Shown here: positions 1 through 6,110 of the stretch, in pieces
How the letters are laid out: each line of letters begins with the position of its first letter
Numbering within the stretch: position 1 is the stretch's first letter
From: Bacilli bacterium
GTDB taxonomy: Bacteria; Bacillota_I; Bacilli_A; ML615J-28; CAG-698
Length of the DNA: 6,997 bases
Reading direction: 5' to 3'
NCBI GenBank assembly: GCA_028691905.1
Contig: JAQUYJ010000050.1
Location: 1 to 6,997 of the forward strand
The notes under the pieces: model-generated
Seen by the model: only the letters and a program-made list of their open reading frames with translations
Told to the model about the DNA's origin: nothing
Databases searched by the model: none
Position numbers and translations under genes: made by a program

Positions 1-826
1 GGCGCATCATTCTTTCCAAAAGCGCATCGGGAAGAACAACATGGGTTGCATCCCGGATAATCAGTTCAATATTTCGCTTCTGGCGCAAACGCAGCCATTC
101 TTGAACAAAGGTGGGGGTGATAACCCCCGGTACCCAGATTGATCTCGTGTCTGTTGTGAGTTTGGCCCAAATAATATCTTCATCCAGGAGGGAAGCAATC
201 GGCAAACGCAGGCGATTGCCGTCTTTTTCAATAAAAAGAATATTTTCTTCCCCCTGTAACGAAAAATCTGATTTTTTTAGATGATATAGCTTCATCATAG
301 CCGCAAAATGACGGACGACTGCTTCCATCTGAATATTTTTATTGGCACCAACCACATAGATACAGGCATCACTTACTGCGGATAAACTCATCCGAAAAAA
401 TGCCCCATCAATCAGGATTTGATCCAATTGATAGGTTCTCATTTTCTGAATCAGCCATTTCATTTCTTCCATACTGCTCGGTCCACCGATTAAACAGTTC
501 CCCGCTTCGATAATTTCAATTAAAACAATATTACCCAAGGCACTGGTTAAAAATGTTTCTTCGAGGATCCGATAGGTTGCCTGGCACAGCCTTAGAGTAT
601 CTTTGGCTGTTGCAACAATTGTTTTCGGTTTACAAAAGATTCTGGGCTTGGGTAAAAACGACAGGGCATCCAATTCTTCCCCATCGAGTCCGATTGAAGT
701 GAGCCCAATCCTTTTTTCATTTGTTTCCAATAAGAAATTCAATACCGTTGTTTTCCCGGCATTTTTACTGTTTCCTACTATACTAATGGAAAAGTAGGGC
801 TCGATTAATTGTTTTAACGTTTTAAT
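1..826 (-). CDS. kamB: KamB, putative lysine 5,6-aminomutase reactivase subunit (P-loop protein), partial
   Basis: The reading frame is open from base 826 to the left edge (275 codons) and continues outside the window. Seen: a Walker A motif GNSKNAGKTT at residues 18-27, preceded by the beta strand ISIV; a GLTSIGLDGEELD segment just after it; IEAGNCLIGGPSS at about 106-118; and ILIDGAFFR at 137-145, which resembles a Walker B strand, followed by a short SDACIYVVGA stretch. This pattern, placed directly after kamA, matches the KamB family, annotated with the MutS-like KamC as the factor that keeps B12-dependent lysine 5,6-aminomutase (KamDE) active. That role is family knowledge, not visible here. 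No ATG, GTG or TTG lies in frame before the P-loop. The best start is ATT at 826-824, about 7 bases after AGGAGAGAG. It overlaps the end of kamA by 13 bases. kamC, kamD and kamE would be expected next, beyond the edge. Confidence 0.8.
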   Translation of the reverse strand, partial: MKTLKQLIEPYFSISIVGNSKNAGKTTVLNFLLETNEKRIGLTSIGLDGEELDALSFLPKPRIFCKPKTIVATAKDTLRLCQATYRILEETFLTSALGNIVLIEIIEAGNCLIGGPSSMEEMKWLIQKMRTYQLDQILIDGAFFRMSLSAVSDACIYVVGANKNIQMEAVVRHFAAMMKLYHLKKSDFSLQGEENILFIEKDGNRLRLPIASLLDEDIIWAKLTTDTRSIWVPGVITPTFVQEWLRLRQKRNIELIIRDATHVVLPDALLERMMR

Positions 827-2067
827 GAGCGCTCTCTCCTCTTTAATTTTTTCGGTTCAATGACACTTTCCTTCCCGGAAAGCAGGCCCGATATTCCCTC
901 GTCAAAGGCGCTGTCCGGACAGTTGCAGTGACTTTCATAATGGAGTGGTTCATAATAGGTGGTAATCACTCCTTCATAATTGCGAAGTACTGTTTTTCCG
1001 GGAGCCATTGAAATGACATAATTCGGCATGACGGGTATTTTGCCACCCCCACCCGGTGCATCCACTACAAAAGTCGGAACACAGAAGCCACTGATATGAC
1101 CCCGCAGTCCTTCAATGATTTCAATCCCTTTGCTCACCGGTGTCCGGAAATGTTCGATTCCCTGGGACAGATCACATTGGTAAATATAATAGGGCCGTAC
1201 TCTCATTTGGGCGAGTTTCGTGCACAGTGTCCGCATAATATGAACACAGTCATTGATCCCTCGCAGCAGAACCGATTGGTTTCCTAAAGGAATTCCGGCA
1301 TCCGCCATTTTCTCAATTGCTTTTTTACTTTCAACTGTAATTTCATCAGGATGATTAAAATGGGTATTGACCCAAATCGGATGGTACTTTTTCAACATTT
1401 GTACTAAATTATCGGTAATCCGCTGTGGCATAACAACCGGTGTTCTCGTTCCGATCCGGATTACTTCCACATGTTCGATTGTCCGTAATTCTTTGATGAT
1501 TGCTTCCAGTTTTTCATCACTCATCAGCAGGGCATCGCCCCCTGATAACAAGACATCCCGAATCTGGGGTGTATTTCTGATATAGTCAATAGCTTTTTTA
1601 ATACGGTCCTGCCCCATTTCCGCATCTTTTTGACCGGCAAACCGTCTTCTCGTACAGTTACGGCAGTACATACTGCACATATCTGTAATCAAAAACAGAA
1701 CGCGGTCCGGATAACGGTGGGTTAAGCCGGGAACAGGTGAATCGACATCTTCATGAAGTGGATCTTCCGTATCATGAAGGCCATTACTCATTTCATTAAT
1801 GGATGGAATGGCTTGCAGTCGAATCGGACACTTGGGATTGGTCGGATCCATTAAAGTCAGAAAGTAAGGGGTAATTGCCATTCGAAAACGCGTTAATACG
1901 CTTGAAATATCTTGTTCTTCTTGCTCTGTTAAGGGGATGTATTTTTTCAATTGGGAAACAGATGTAATTCGATTGCGGACCTGCCAGTGCCAATCATTCC
2001 ATTCCTCTTCCTTTACATGGGGAAACAAACTGCTTTTACGCTCTAAATAGCGATCATTGGTTACCAT
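814..2067 (-). CDS. kamA: L-lysine 2,3-aminomutase (radical SAM, PLP)
   Basis: It converts L-lysine to L-beta-lysine, the first step of lysine fermentation, in the cytoplasm (EC 5.4.3.2). The 417 residues are the family's usual length. Seen: the radical SAM cluster motif C131-SMY-C135-RN-C138, followed by TRRRFAG with R140; LSGGD at 174-178; YQCDLS with D299; and VVDAPGGGGK with D336 and K343. With a constant offset of +6 these match the cluster cysteines (125/129/132), carboxylate-binding R134, substrate-binding D293 and D330, and PLP lysine K337 of the Clostridium subterminale enzyme. Zinc ligands C268, C375 and C377 are also matched (C274, C381, C383), but the fourth, C380, is Ser386 here. 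The tail is basic (KKLKRRERSLKR). The start is 6 bases after the kdd stop codon, and the AGGA element overlaps that stop. EpmB and beta-lysine osmolyte enzymes are homologues, but the operon settles the catabolic role. Confidence 0.97.
   Translation of the reverse strand: MVTNDRYLERKSSLFPHVKEEEWNDWHWQVRNRITSVSQLKKYIPLTEQEEQDISSVLTRFRMAITPYFLTLMDPTNPKCPIRLQAIPSINEMSNGLHDTEDPLHEDVDSPVPGLTHRYPDRVLFLITDMCSMYCRNCTRRRFAGQKDAEMGQDRIKKAIDYIRNTPQIRDVLLSGGDALLMSDEKLEAIIKELRTIEHVEVIRIGTRTPVVMPQRITDNLVQMLKKYHPIWVNTHFNHPDEITVESKKAIEKMADAGIPLGNQSVLLRGINDCVHIMRTLCTKLAQMRVRPYYIYQCDLSQGIEHFRTPVSKGIEIIEGLRGHISGFCVPTFVVDAPGGGGKIPVMPNYVISMAPGKTVLRNYEGVITTYYEPLHYESHCNCPDSAFDEGISGLLSGKESVIEPKKLKRRERSLKR
824..840 (-). 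promoter_or_regulatory. Ribosome binding site and ATT start of kamB
   Basis: On the minus strand AGGAGAGAG (840-832) lies within the last codons of kamA, 5 bases before ATT (826-824). The spacing from the AGGAG core to ATT is that of an ordinary start. No ATG, GTG or TTG is in frame between the preceding in-frame stop and the Walker A motif, so this site decides the start of kamB. Confidence 0.65.
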
Positions 2068-2073
2068 ATAATC

Positions 2074-3105
2074 CTACTTTCCATACCTTTTCTCAAATAA
2101 AATTCTTAATTCTTTTGATTCTCTTAATAAATCCAAGGTGAATTGGGCATGATCTTTGGTATAGCCGTTTCCAATTAACATCGTAGCTTCACTGGCAATG
2201 CCTTCGGCTCCGAGTGCTGCTTTTGTAAAGGAAGTGGCCATGCTGAAGAAGTATACAATTCCCGTATTTTTCGTAATCAATATTGAAGTCATTTCTGTAT
2301 TGGGGACATTCACAACATTAATAGTGACATCAACCTGTTCATTGTTATTGACTGCCAATACTTTTCGATAGACATCCATCGGTTCTGTCGCACTGGCAAT
2401 GATTATCTCATCACAGGCATGAAGGCTTTGCAAATCAGCCAGTTTATGATCATTGCTGATGACACCGATTACTTTTCCGTTGGCTCCGGCCATTTTCTTG
2501 GCCATATAGGCACAAAGAATCCCACTCTTTCCGGCAGCCCCTAAAATTGCAACATGGTCATTTGCTTTAACCAGTTTAGCTACCTGAGCAGGAGCTCCGG
2601 CAACATCCAGGGCAGAAAGGGCGATATGCTCATCGATATCGGTGGGGATGGGACTGAATATTCCACTGGCAAACAAAATTGCCTGGCCTTTAATATCCAC
2701 CTGATCCTTATCCAAATGAATCGCTTCAATTGCATCTATTCTGAGTGGTGTCAACGACAGGGACACGAGGGTTGCTATTCTTGTTCCAACAGCTGTTTGC
2801 TGCGGGAAATCTTTTCCCACTGCTTTTACTTTTCCTAAAAGCATTCCTCCGCTTCCGGTAACCGGATTCTGCATTTTTCCTCTTTTTGCGACGATGTCTA
2901 AAATCATCTGGGCCATCTTAACCGGATCTGCTCCGGTTGCCTGTTTGATTTGGGTAAAAGAAGCCGAATCAATATTGAGTGTTTTTACTTCAATCAGCAT
3001 TTCATTGTCAGCTATTTCCATTGTATTATCCAAACGGTATGCTGCCTGGGGCAATACGCCAAGCGGCTCCAGTACTCTGTGTGTTCCATAACGGCAAGGT
3101 TTCAT
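2074..3105 (-). CDS. kdd: L-erythro-3,5-diaminohexanoate dehydrogenase
   Basis: It performs NAD(P)-dependent oxidative deamination of 3,5-diaminohexanoate to 5-amino-3-oxohexanoate (EC 1.4.1.11), the third step of the pathway. The 343 residues fit the family. Seen: the conserved-looking amino end KPCRYGTHRVLEPLGVLPQAA; an N-terminal catalytic-type region; and from about residue 184 a Rossmann strand HVAILGAAGKSG with the glycine pattern G189-xx-G192-xx-G195, followed by helix ILCAYMAKKM and a second strand KVIGVIS. This resembles medium-chain zinc-type dehydrogenases in its cofactor half. I do not see a classic zinc-binding GHE motif. It starts 4 bases after the kce stop codon and ends 6 bases before kamA. 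The name rests on sequence pattern plus its place between kce and kamA. Confidence 0.93.
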   Translation of the reverse strand: MKPCRYGTHRVLEPLGVLPQAAYRLDNTMEIADNEMLIEVKTLNIDSASFTQIKQATGADPVKMAQMILDIVAKRGKMQNPVTGSGGMLLGKVKAVGKDFPQQTAVGTRIATLVSLSLTPLRIDAIEAIHLDKDQVDIKGQAILFASGIFSPIPTDIDEHIALSALDVAGAPAQVAKLVKANDHVAILGAAGKSGILCAYMAKKMAGANGKVIGVISNDHKLADLQSLHACDEIIIASATEPMDVYRKVLAVNNNEQVDVTINVVNVPNTEMTSILITKNTGIVYFFSMATSFTKAALGAEGIASEATMLIGNGYTKDHAQFTLDLLRESKELRILFEKRYGK

Positions 3106-3109
3106 CTTC

Positions 3110-3931
3110 TCATTTCTCCATTCCTAATATTTTTCTTGCTTCTGCAGGGCTTGCTATTTCCCTATTGGCCTGTTTAGCCATTTTTACTACCTTTGCGACC
3201 AACTCGCCATTGGAGGCTGCTGGTACTCCTTTTTCAATAAAGATATTGTCTTCCAGTCCAACCCGAACATGTCCTCCGTGCAGGATGGACAGTTCCGCCA
3301 GAGGAAATTCAAAGCGACCGATTCCAGCCACACTGAAAGTTGCGTTACTGGGAATAGAGTCCTTTAAAAAGAGAAAATCACGTTCTTCCCCGCTCATTCC
3401 TCCATTCACCCCAAGGACAAAACTGAAATGAAGGGGGGGCAGAATATGCCCTTTTTTTACCAGGCGCAGAACACTGTCAATATGTCCCTTTTCAAAACAT
3501 TCTAATTCTTTGTATATATTTCTTGACTGAAGTGCTTCTGCGAAGTAAATGATATCATTTTCGGTATTGATGAAAATTTCATCGCCGCCAAAATTAAGTG
3601 TCCCACAGTCAAGGGTTGCCATTTCCGGATTCAAAACAATCGGCTGCAGCCTTTCATCCCGGCTCATTCCCACTGCTCCCCCGGTAGAGACCTGAATAAT
3701 CACATCCGGACAGCGTTTTTTGATTGCTTCCATGATTTCCCGGAAGCGGTCTGCACTTTGGGTTGGGGTTCCATCATCCAGTCTGGCATGAAGGTGGATA
3801 ATGCTGGCACCTTCTTGGTAGGCAAGAGCTGCCTGTTCACTCATTTCTTCTACTGTATAGGGTACGGCGGGGTTGTGTTCCTTGGTTACTTCCGCACCGC
3901 TGATTGCACAGGTAATGATCAGTTTCTGCAT
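3110..3931 (-). CDS. kce: 3-keto-5-aminohexanoate cleavage enzyme (BKACE family)
   Basis: It condenses 5-amino-3-oxohexanoate with acetyl-CoA and splits the product into L-3-aminobutyryl-CoA and acetoacetate (EC 2.3.1.247). It is a zinc-dependent TIM-barrel protein of the BKACE family (formerly DUF849); 273 residues is the normal length. Seen: the opening strand KLIITCAISGAEVTKE; IIHLHAR with H46 and H48, the expected zinc ligands; VSTGGAVG at 81-88; LDCGTLNFG at 107-115; and GGHVRVGLEDN with E227, the expected third ligand (His46, His48 and Glu230 in the characterised Cloacamonas enzyme). It overlaps the end of kal by 13 bases. The ATG at 3931-3929 lies about 8 bases after AAAGGAG, which sits inside kal. 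A nearby upstream ATG belongs to the kal frame, so it is not the start. Confidence 0.96.
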   Translation of the reverse strand: MQKLIITCAISGAEVTKEHNPAVPYTVEEMSEQAALAYQEGASIIHLHARLDDGTPTQSADRFREIMEAIKKRCPDVIIQVSTGGAVGMSRDERLQPIVLNPEMATLDCGTLNFGGDEIFINTENDIIYFAEALQSRNIYKELECFEKGHIDSVLRLVKKGHILPPLHFSFVLGVNGGMSGEERDFLFLKDSIPSNATFSVAGIGRFEFPLAELSILHGGHVRVGLEDNIFIEKGVPAASNGELVAKVVKMAKQANREIASPAEARKILGMEK

Positions 3932-4305
3932 CGCATCTTCTCCTTTAAAACGACACAGGTGCCGACTGCACGGCTGACGAGTTCTTTTTCAGCTAAAAAA
4001 TCAGCTGCACTGTCGTTGATATCCGGTCGTGGTTTGATTACTTTCCAGCAGGAAAAGGCAATTTTTCGCGATGTATTGCCGCAGTGGATGATTTCTCCTT
4101 CCACTTCCAGAAAATCACCGGCATGAACGGGAGCTAAAAATTCGACCGTTTCATATGCCCGAAACAATCCTTCATCCCCGTCATTGCGAATGAGCAATTC
4201 GGTGGCAACATCACCGAAAAGAGCCATGATTCGGGCTCCATCCACTAAATTGCCCCCATAATGGGCATCCGCATAGGACATTCTTAAACGATGTACTGTT
4301 TTCAT
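3919..4305 (-). CDS. kal: 3-aminobutyryl-CoA ammonia-lyase
   Basis: It removes ammonia from L-3-aminobutyryl-CoA to give crotonyl-CoA (EC 4.3.1.14). The protein is a small single-domain hotdog fold of 128 residues. Seen: HRLRMSYADAHYGGNLVDGA at 5-24, the start of the long central hotdog helix (VDGARIMALFGDVATELL), then strands YETVEFLAPVHAGDFLEVEG and KIAFSCWKVI. Sequence alone would suggest an acyl-CoA thioesterase-like protein; its place between the CoA transferase and kce makes ammonia-lyase the better call. The start overlaps the stop of the beta-subunit gene as ATGA. The ribosome binding site AAAGGAG lies about 7 bases upstream inside that gene. The 3' end overlaps kce by 13 bases. Confidence 0.92.
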   Translation of the reverse strand: MKTVHRLRMSYADAHYGGNLVDGARIMALFGDVATELLIRNDGDEGLFRAYETVEFLAPVHAGDFLEVEGEIIHCGNTSRKIAFSCWKVIKPRPDINDSAADFLAEKELVSRAVGTCVVLKEKMRCRN

Positions 4306-4946
4306 ACCTGTACTCCTTTCATTACTGTAACTTCTGCCATTCTTAAAGGAGCAGCAGTTGCAGCTTTTACCTGTTCTATTGTATAATCGGGATGGACTTC
4401 TTGTAAATACAGTCCATCCGCTTTTACTTCGATAACAGCCATTTCTGTTACGATGAGATTGACCTGCTTATAGGCAGTCAGGGGCAAAGCGCACTTTGGT
4501 ACAATTTTTGGAATGCCATTGTTGGTATGGGTCATCGCAACAATCACTTTTTTTGCACCGACAACCAAATCCATTGCTCCACCCATTCCCGGTACTTTTT
4601 TTCCAGGAATAATCCACGAAGCAAGACTTCCTTCCTCATCCACTTCCAGTGCCCCCAGAACAGTTACATCAACATGTCCTCCCCGGATAATCATAAAGGA
4701 AGTGGCACTGTCAATAAAAGCACCTCCCGGCAGGACACTGGCTGAGAGTCCACCGGCATTGACTGTTTCACTGGCCTGGGTCAGTGGTCCCAATCCCAAT
4801 ACACCGTTTTCAGACTGCAGAATAATTTCTTTTCCTTTCGGTAAATAATCAGCAACAAGGGTAGGTATCCCTATTCCTAAATTGACAATATCACCGTTTT
4901 CCAATTCAAGGGCGATTCGTCTTGCAATTGTTTCTTTCGCGTCCAT
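4302..4946 (-). CDS. atoA: CoA transferase subunit beta (butyryl-CoA:acetoacetate type)
   Basis: Catalytic subunit of a class I heterodimeric CoA transferase. In this pathway it moves CoA from butyryl-CoA (or another C4 acyl-CoA) to acetoacetate formed by Kce, giving acetoacetyl-CoA (EC 2.8.3.9-like). The 214 residues fit the subunit family. Seen: NLGIGIPTLVADYLP at 22-36; LQSENGVLGLG at 43-53, where E46 in SENG is the glutamate that forms the covalent CoA thioester; GGLSASVLPGGAFIDS; GGHVDVTVLGALEVD; and GAMDLVVGAKKVIV. It starts one base into the preceding stop codon (TAATG), with GGAGG upstream, and ends as ATGA with kal. The exact acyl substrate cannot be read from the sequence; the context favours butyryl-CoA, crotonyl-CoA or 3-hydroxybutyryl-CoA with acetoacetate. 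Confidence 0.94.
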   Translation of the reverse strand: MDAKETIARRIALELENGDIVNLGIGIPTLVADYLPKGKEIILQSENGVLGLGPLTQASETVNAGGLSASVLPGGAFIDSATSFMIIRGGHVDVTVLGALEVDEEGSLASWIIPGKKVPGMGGAMDLVVGAKKVIVAMTHTNNGIPKIVPKCALPLTAYKQVNLIVTEMAVIEVKADGLYLQEVHPDYTIEQVKAATAAPLRMAEVTVMKGVQV

Positions 4947-5590
4947 TATTCTTCCTCCACAACAATATAATCGACCAGAGCATGATGGGTAACCACATCA
5001 TCCGGGTCAATAAAATTGGTTTTTCTGGCCTGACAGATCGTAAGGGGAGCTGCCATTGCCATAATCGGATTGAAGTTACGCATTGTTTTCCGATATTTCA
5101 GATTACCATAATCATCACAGGTAGCTCCGCCAATCAAGGCTAGATCAGCACCGAGCGCCTCTTCCAGAAGATACGTTACTCCACCTACTTCTATTTGTTT
5201 TTTGTTTTCTTCAATGATTGTTTTTAAACCGGTTGGTGTAAGAATTCCACCCAATCCTCCGGCATAAGCCCGGATTCGTTCAACCAGTGTTCCCTGGGGA
5301 ACCAGCTCCACTTCCAACTCTTTCTCCTGAATCAGTCCCGGAATCAAGGGATTTGTTCCGATATGGGAAGCAATCAGTTTTTTTACCTGATTACTGGCAA
5401 TCAGCTTACCGACACCCCGGTCGGGAAACCCGCCATCATTGCAGATAATGGTTAAATCCTTTACTCCCGATGCCTGAAGTGCATCGATTAATATCTCCGG
5501 AGTGCCGTTGGCTAAAAAGCCACCAACCATAACACGCATTCCGTCTTTAAAAAAATCTTTTAGGCTGTCGCTTGTAATAAATGCTTTCAT
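4946..5590 (-). CDS. atoD: CoA transferase subunit alpha (butyryl-CoA:acetoacetate type)
   Basis: Partner subunit of the class I CoA transferase encoded next door; it shapes the CoA-binding part of the heterodimer. The 214 residues are typical. Seen: MVGGFLANGTPEILIDAL at 21-38 with the family GGF glycines; LTIICNDGG; ASHIGTNP; LVPQGTLVERIRAYAGGLGG, a hallmark segment of alpha subunits; LTPTG; and LEEALGADLALIGG with the later LKYRKTMRNFNPIMAMAA. The start overlaps the stop of the hydratase gene as ATGA, with GGGAG about 8 bases upstream. Translation is therefore probably coupled on both sides, which helps equal production of the two subunits. Confidence 0.94.
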   Translation of the reverse strand: MKAFITSDSLKDFFKDGMRVMVGGFLANGTPEILIDALQASGVKDLTIICNDGGFPDRGVGKLIASNQVKKLIASHIGTNPLIPGLIQEKELEVELVPQGTLVERIRAYAGGLGGILTPTGLKTIIEENKKQIEVGGVTYLLEEALGADLALIGGATCDDYGNLKYRKTMRNFNPIMAMAAPLTICQARKTNFIDPDDVVTHHALVDYIVVEEE

Positions 5591-6015
5591 TGTGCTTCTC
5601 CCTGGGGTGGCAACAGAATGGCCTCACCTGTAACAACGACTTCCTGTTTGCTGTTGACGATGACACAGTCAAAGGCAACCCGTTTCTTTTCCATGATTAA
5701 CTCTTTCACCTGTACCCGTGCCGTTACTTCTTCATCCAGATAAACAGGACGGATAAATTTCATACTCTGAAACAAATAAATGGAGCCGAGTCCCGGCAAC
5801 AGGGTACCAAAGATACTGGAAAAAAGACTTGATACCAACATACCGTGAACGATTCTTGTTTGAAAAATAGTTGTTTTGGCGTAATCTTCATCTAAATGAA
5901 GTGGATTGTTATCCCCTGTTATCTTAGCAAAGCATTCCACTTCTTCGAGATGGAATGCTTTTGATAATTGGGCGTGATCTCCAACCTGGAGCTTCTGAAA
6001 GGCTATTGAATTCAT
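5587..6015 (-). CDS. MaoC-like (R)-specific enoyl-CoA hydratase
   Basis: First gene of the operon; 142 residues forming one hotdog domain of the MaoC/PhaJ type. Such proteins add water to trans-2-enoyl-CoA to give (R)-3-hydroxyacyl-CoA. Seen: the hydratase 2 motif F29-AKIT-GD-NNPLH at 29-40, with the catalytic pair D35 and H40, followed by A46 at the expected distance; then RIVHGMLVSSLFSS for the central helix, and FIRPVYLDEEVTARVQV. The motif appears intact, so activity is likely. Crotonyl-CoA, the product of Kal, is an obvious substrate, which would give (R)-3-hydroxybutyryl-CoA; that is inference. The hydratase is not an obligatory step in the classic lysine route. The ATG follows GGGGG by 4 bases. 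The gene ends with an ATGA overlap into the alpha-subunit gene, so it belongs to the operon. Confidence 0.88.
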   Translation of the reverse strand: MNSIAFQKLQVGDHAQLSKAFHLEEVECFAKITGDNNPLHLDEDYAKTTIFQTRIVHGMLVSSLFSSIFGTLLPGLGSIYLFQSMKFIRPVYLDEEVTARVQVKELIMEKKRVAFDCVIVNSKQEVVVTGEAILLPPQGEAQ

Positions 6016-6024
6016 ATTTCCCCC
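6016..6024 (-). promoter_or_regulatory. Ribosome binding site of the hydratase gene
   Basis: On the minus strand a GGGGG run at 6024-6020 lies 4 bases before the ATG at 6015-6013. It decides the start of the first operon gene. The site is G-rich rather than the usual AGGAGG seen elsewhere in the window; a more upstream AGGAG at 6041-6037 lies too close to the promoter and too far from the ATG to serve this gene. Confidence 0.6.
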
Positions 6025-6041
6025 TTTTTTTATCTACTCCT

Positions 6042-6070
6042 ATTATACACTATTTTCCCCCATTTGAAAA
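6042..6070 (-). promoter_or_regulatory. Sigma-A/sigma-70 type promoter of the lysine operon
   Basis: On the minus strand there is a perfect -10 box TATAAT at 6047-6042. Seventeen bases upstream is TTTTCA at 6070-6065, which matches 4 of 6 bases of TTGACA. Transcription would start near 6035, leaving a leader of only about 20 bases, too short for a riboswitch or attenuator. The promoter lies in the only gap (77 bases) in front of the operon, which supports the call. A GGGGG run sits inside the spacer and a GGGGGG run sits just upstream of the -35 box. TTTTC and GAAAA form a short inverted repeat across the -35 box; it is too short to call an operator. Confidence 0.7.
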
Positions 6071-6081
6071 CCCCCCAAAAC

Positions 6082-6110
6082 AACAAAAGAACCTATTCGG
6101 TTCTCTTGTT
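6082..6110 (-). terminator. Probable intrinsic terminator ending the upstream gene pair
   Basis: A 12-base-pair stem with a 5-base loop: on the minus strand AACAAGAGAACC (6110-6099), loop GAATA, then GGTTCTTTTGTT (6093-6082), with a single G-T wobble. The right arm is U-rich and is followed by GTTTT, fitting a rho-independent terminator, though the T run is interrupted by G. The stem includes the last codons, and the stop codon (6095-6093) lies at the loop and stem edge of the gene. It separates that gene from the lysine operon promoter about 12 bases further on. Confidence 0.55.

Noticed and set aside
603..797. A 64-codon plus-strand frame ending near the kamB P-loop
   Set aside because: It lies opposite the kamB frame, which carries a clear Walker A motif and continues far past it.
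2979..3431. A 150-codon plus-strand open frame
   Set aside because: It lies wholly opposite the ends of kdd and kce, whose motifs are clear, has no convincing ribosome binding site, and its translation is Pro/Ser-rich with no family features. It is an antisense shadow.
3758..4126. A 122-codon plus-strand open frame
   Set aside because: It is antisense to the junction of kce and kal, both well supported, and shows no recognisable domain.
5587..6015. Calling the first operon gene a second copy of kal because both have hotdog folds
   Set aside because: It carries the GDNNPLH hydratase 2 motif, which the kal product lacks, so they belong to different branches.
6016..6041. Riboswitch (for example lysine or cobalamin) in the operon leader
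   Set aside because: The predicted leader is only about 20 bases, far too short for any known riboswitch.
6020..6076. Possible G-quadruplex in the operon promoter
   Set aside because: Only three runs of five or more G are present and they are spread over 57 bases; a fourth run of adequate length is missing.
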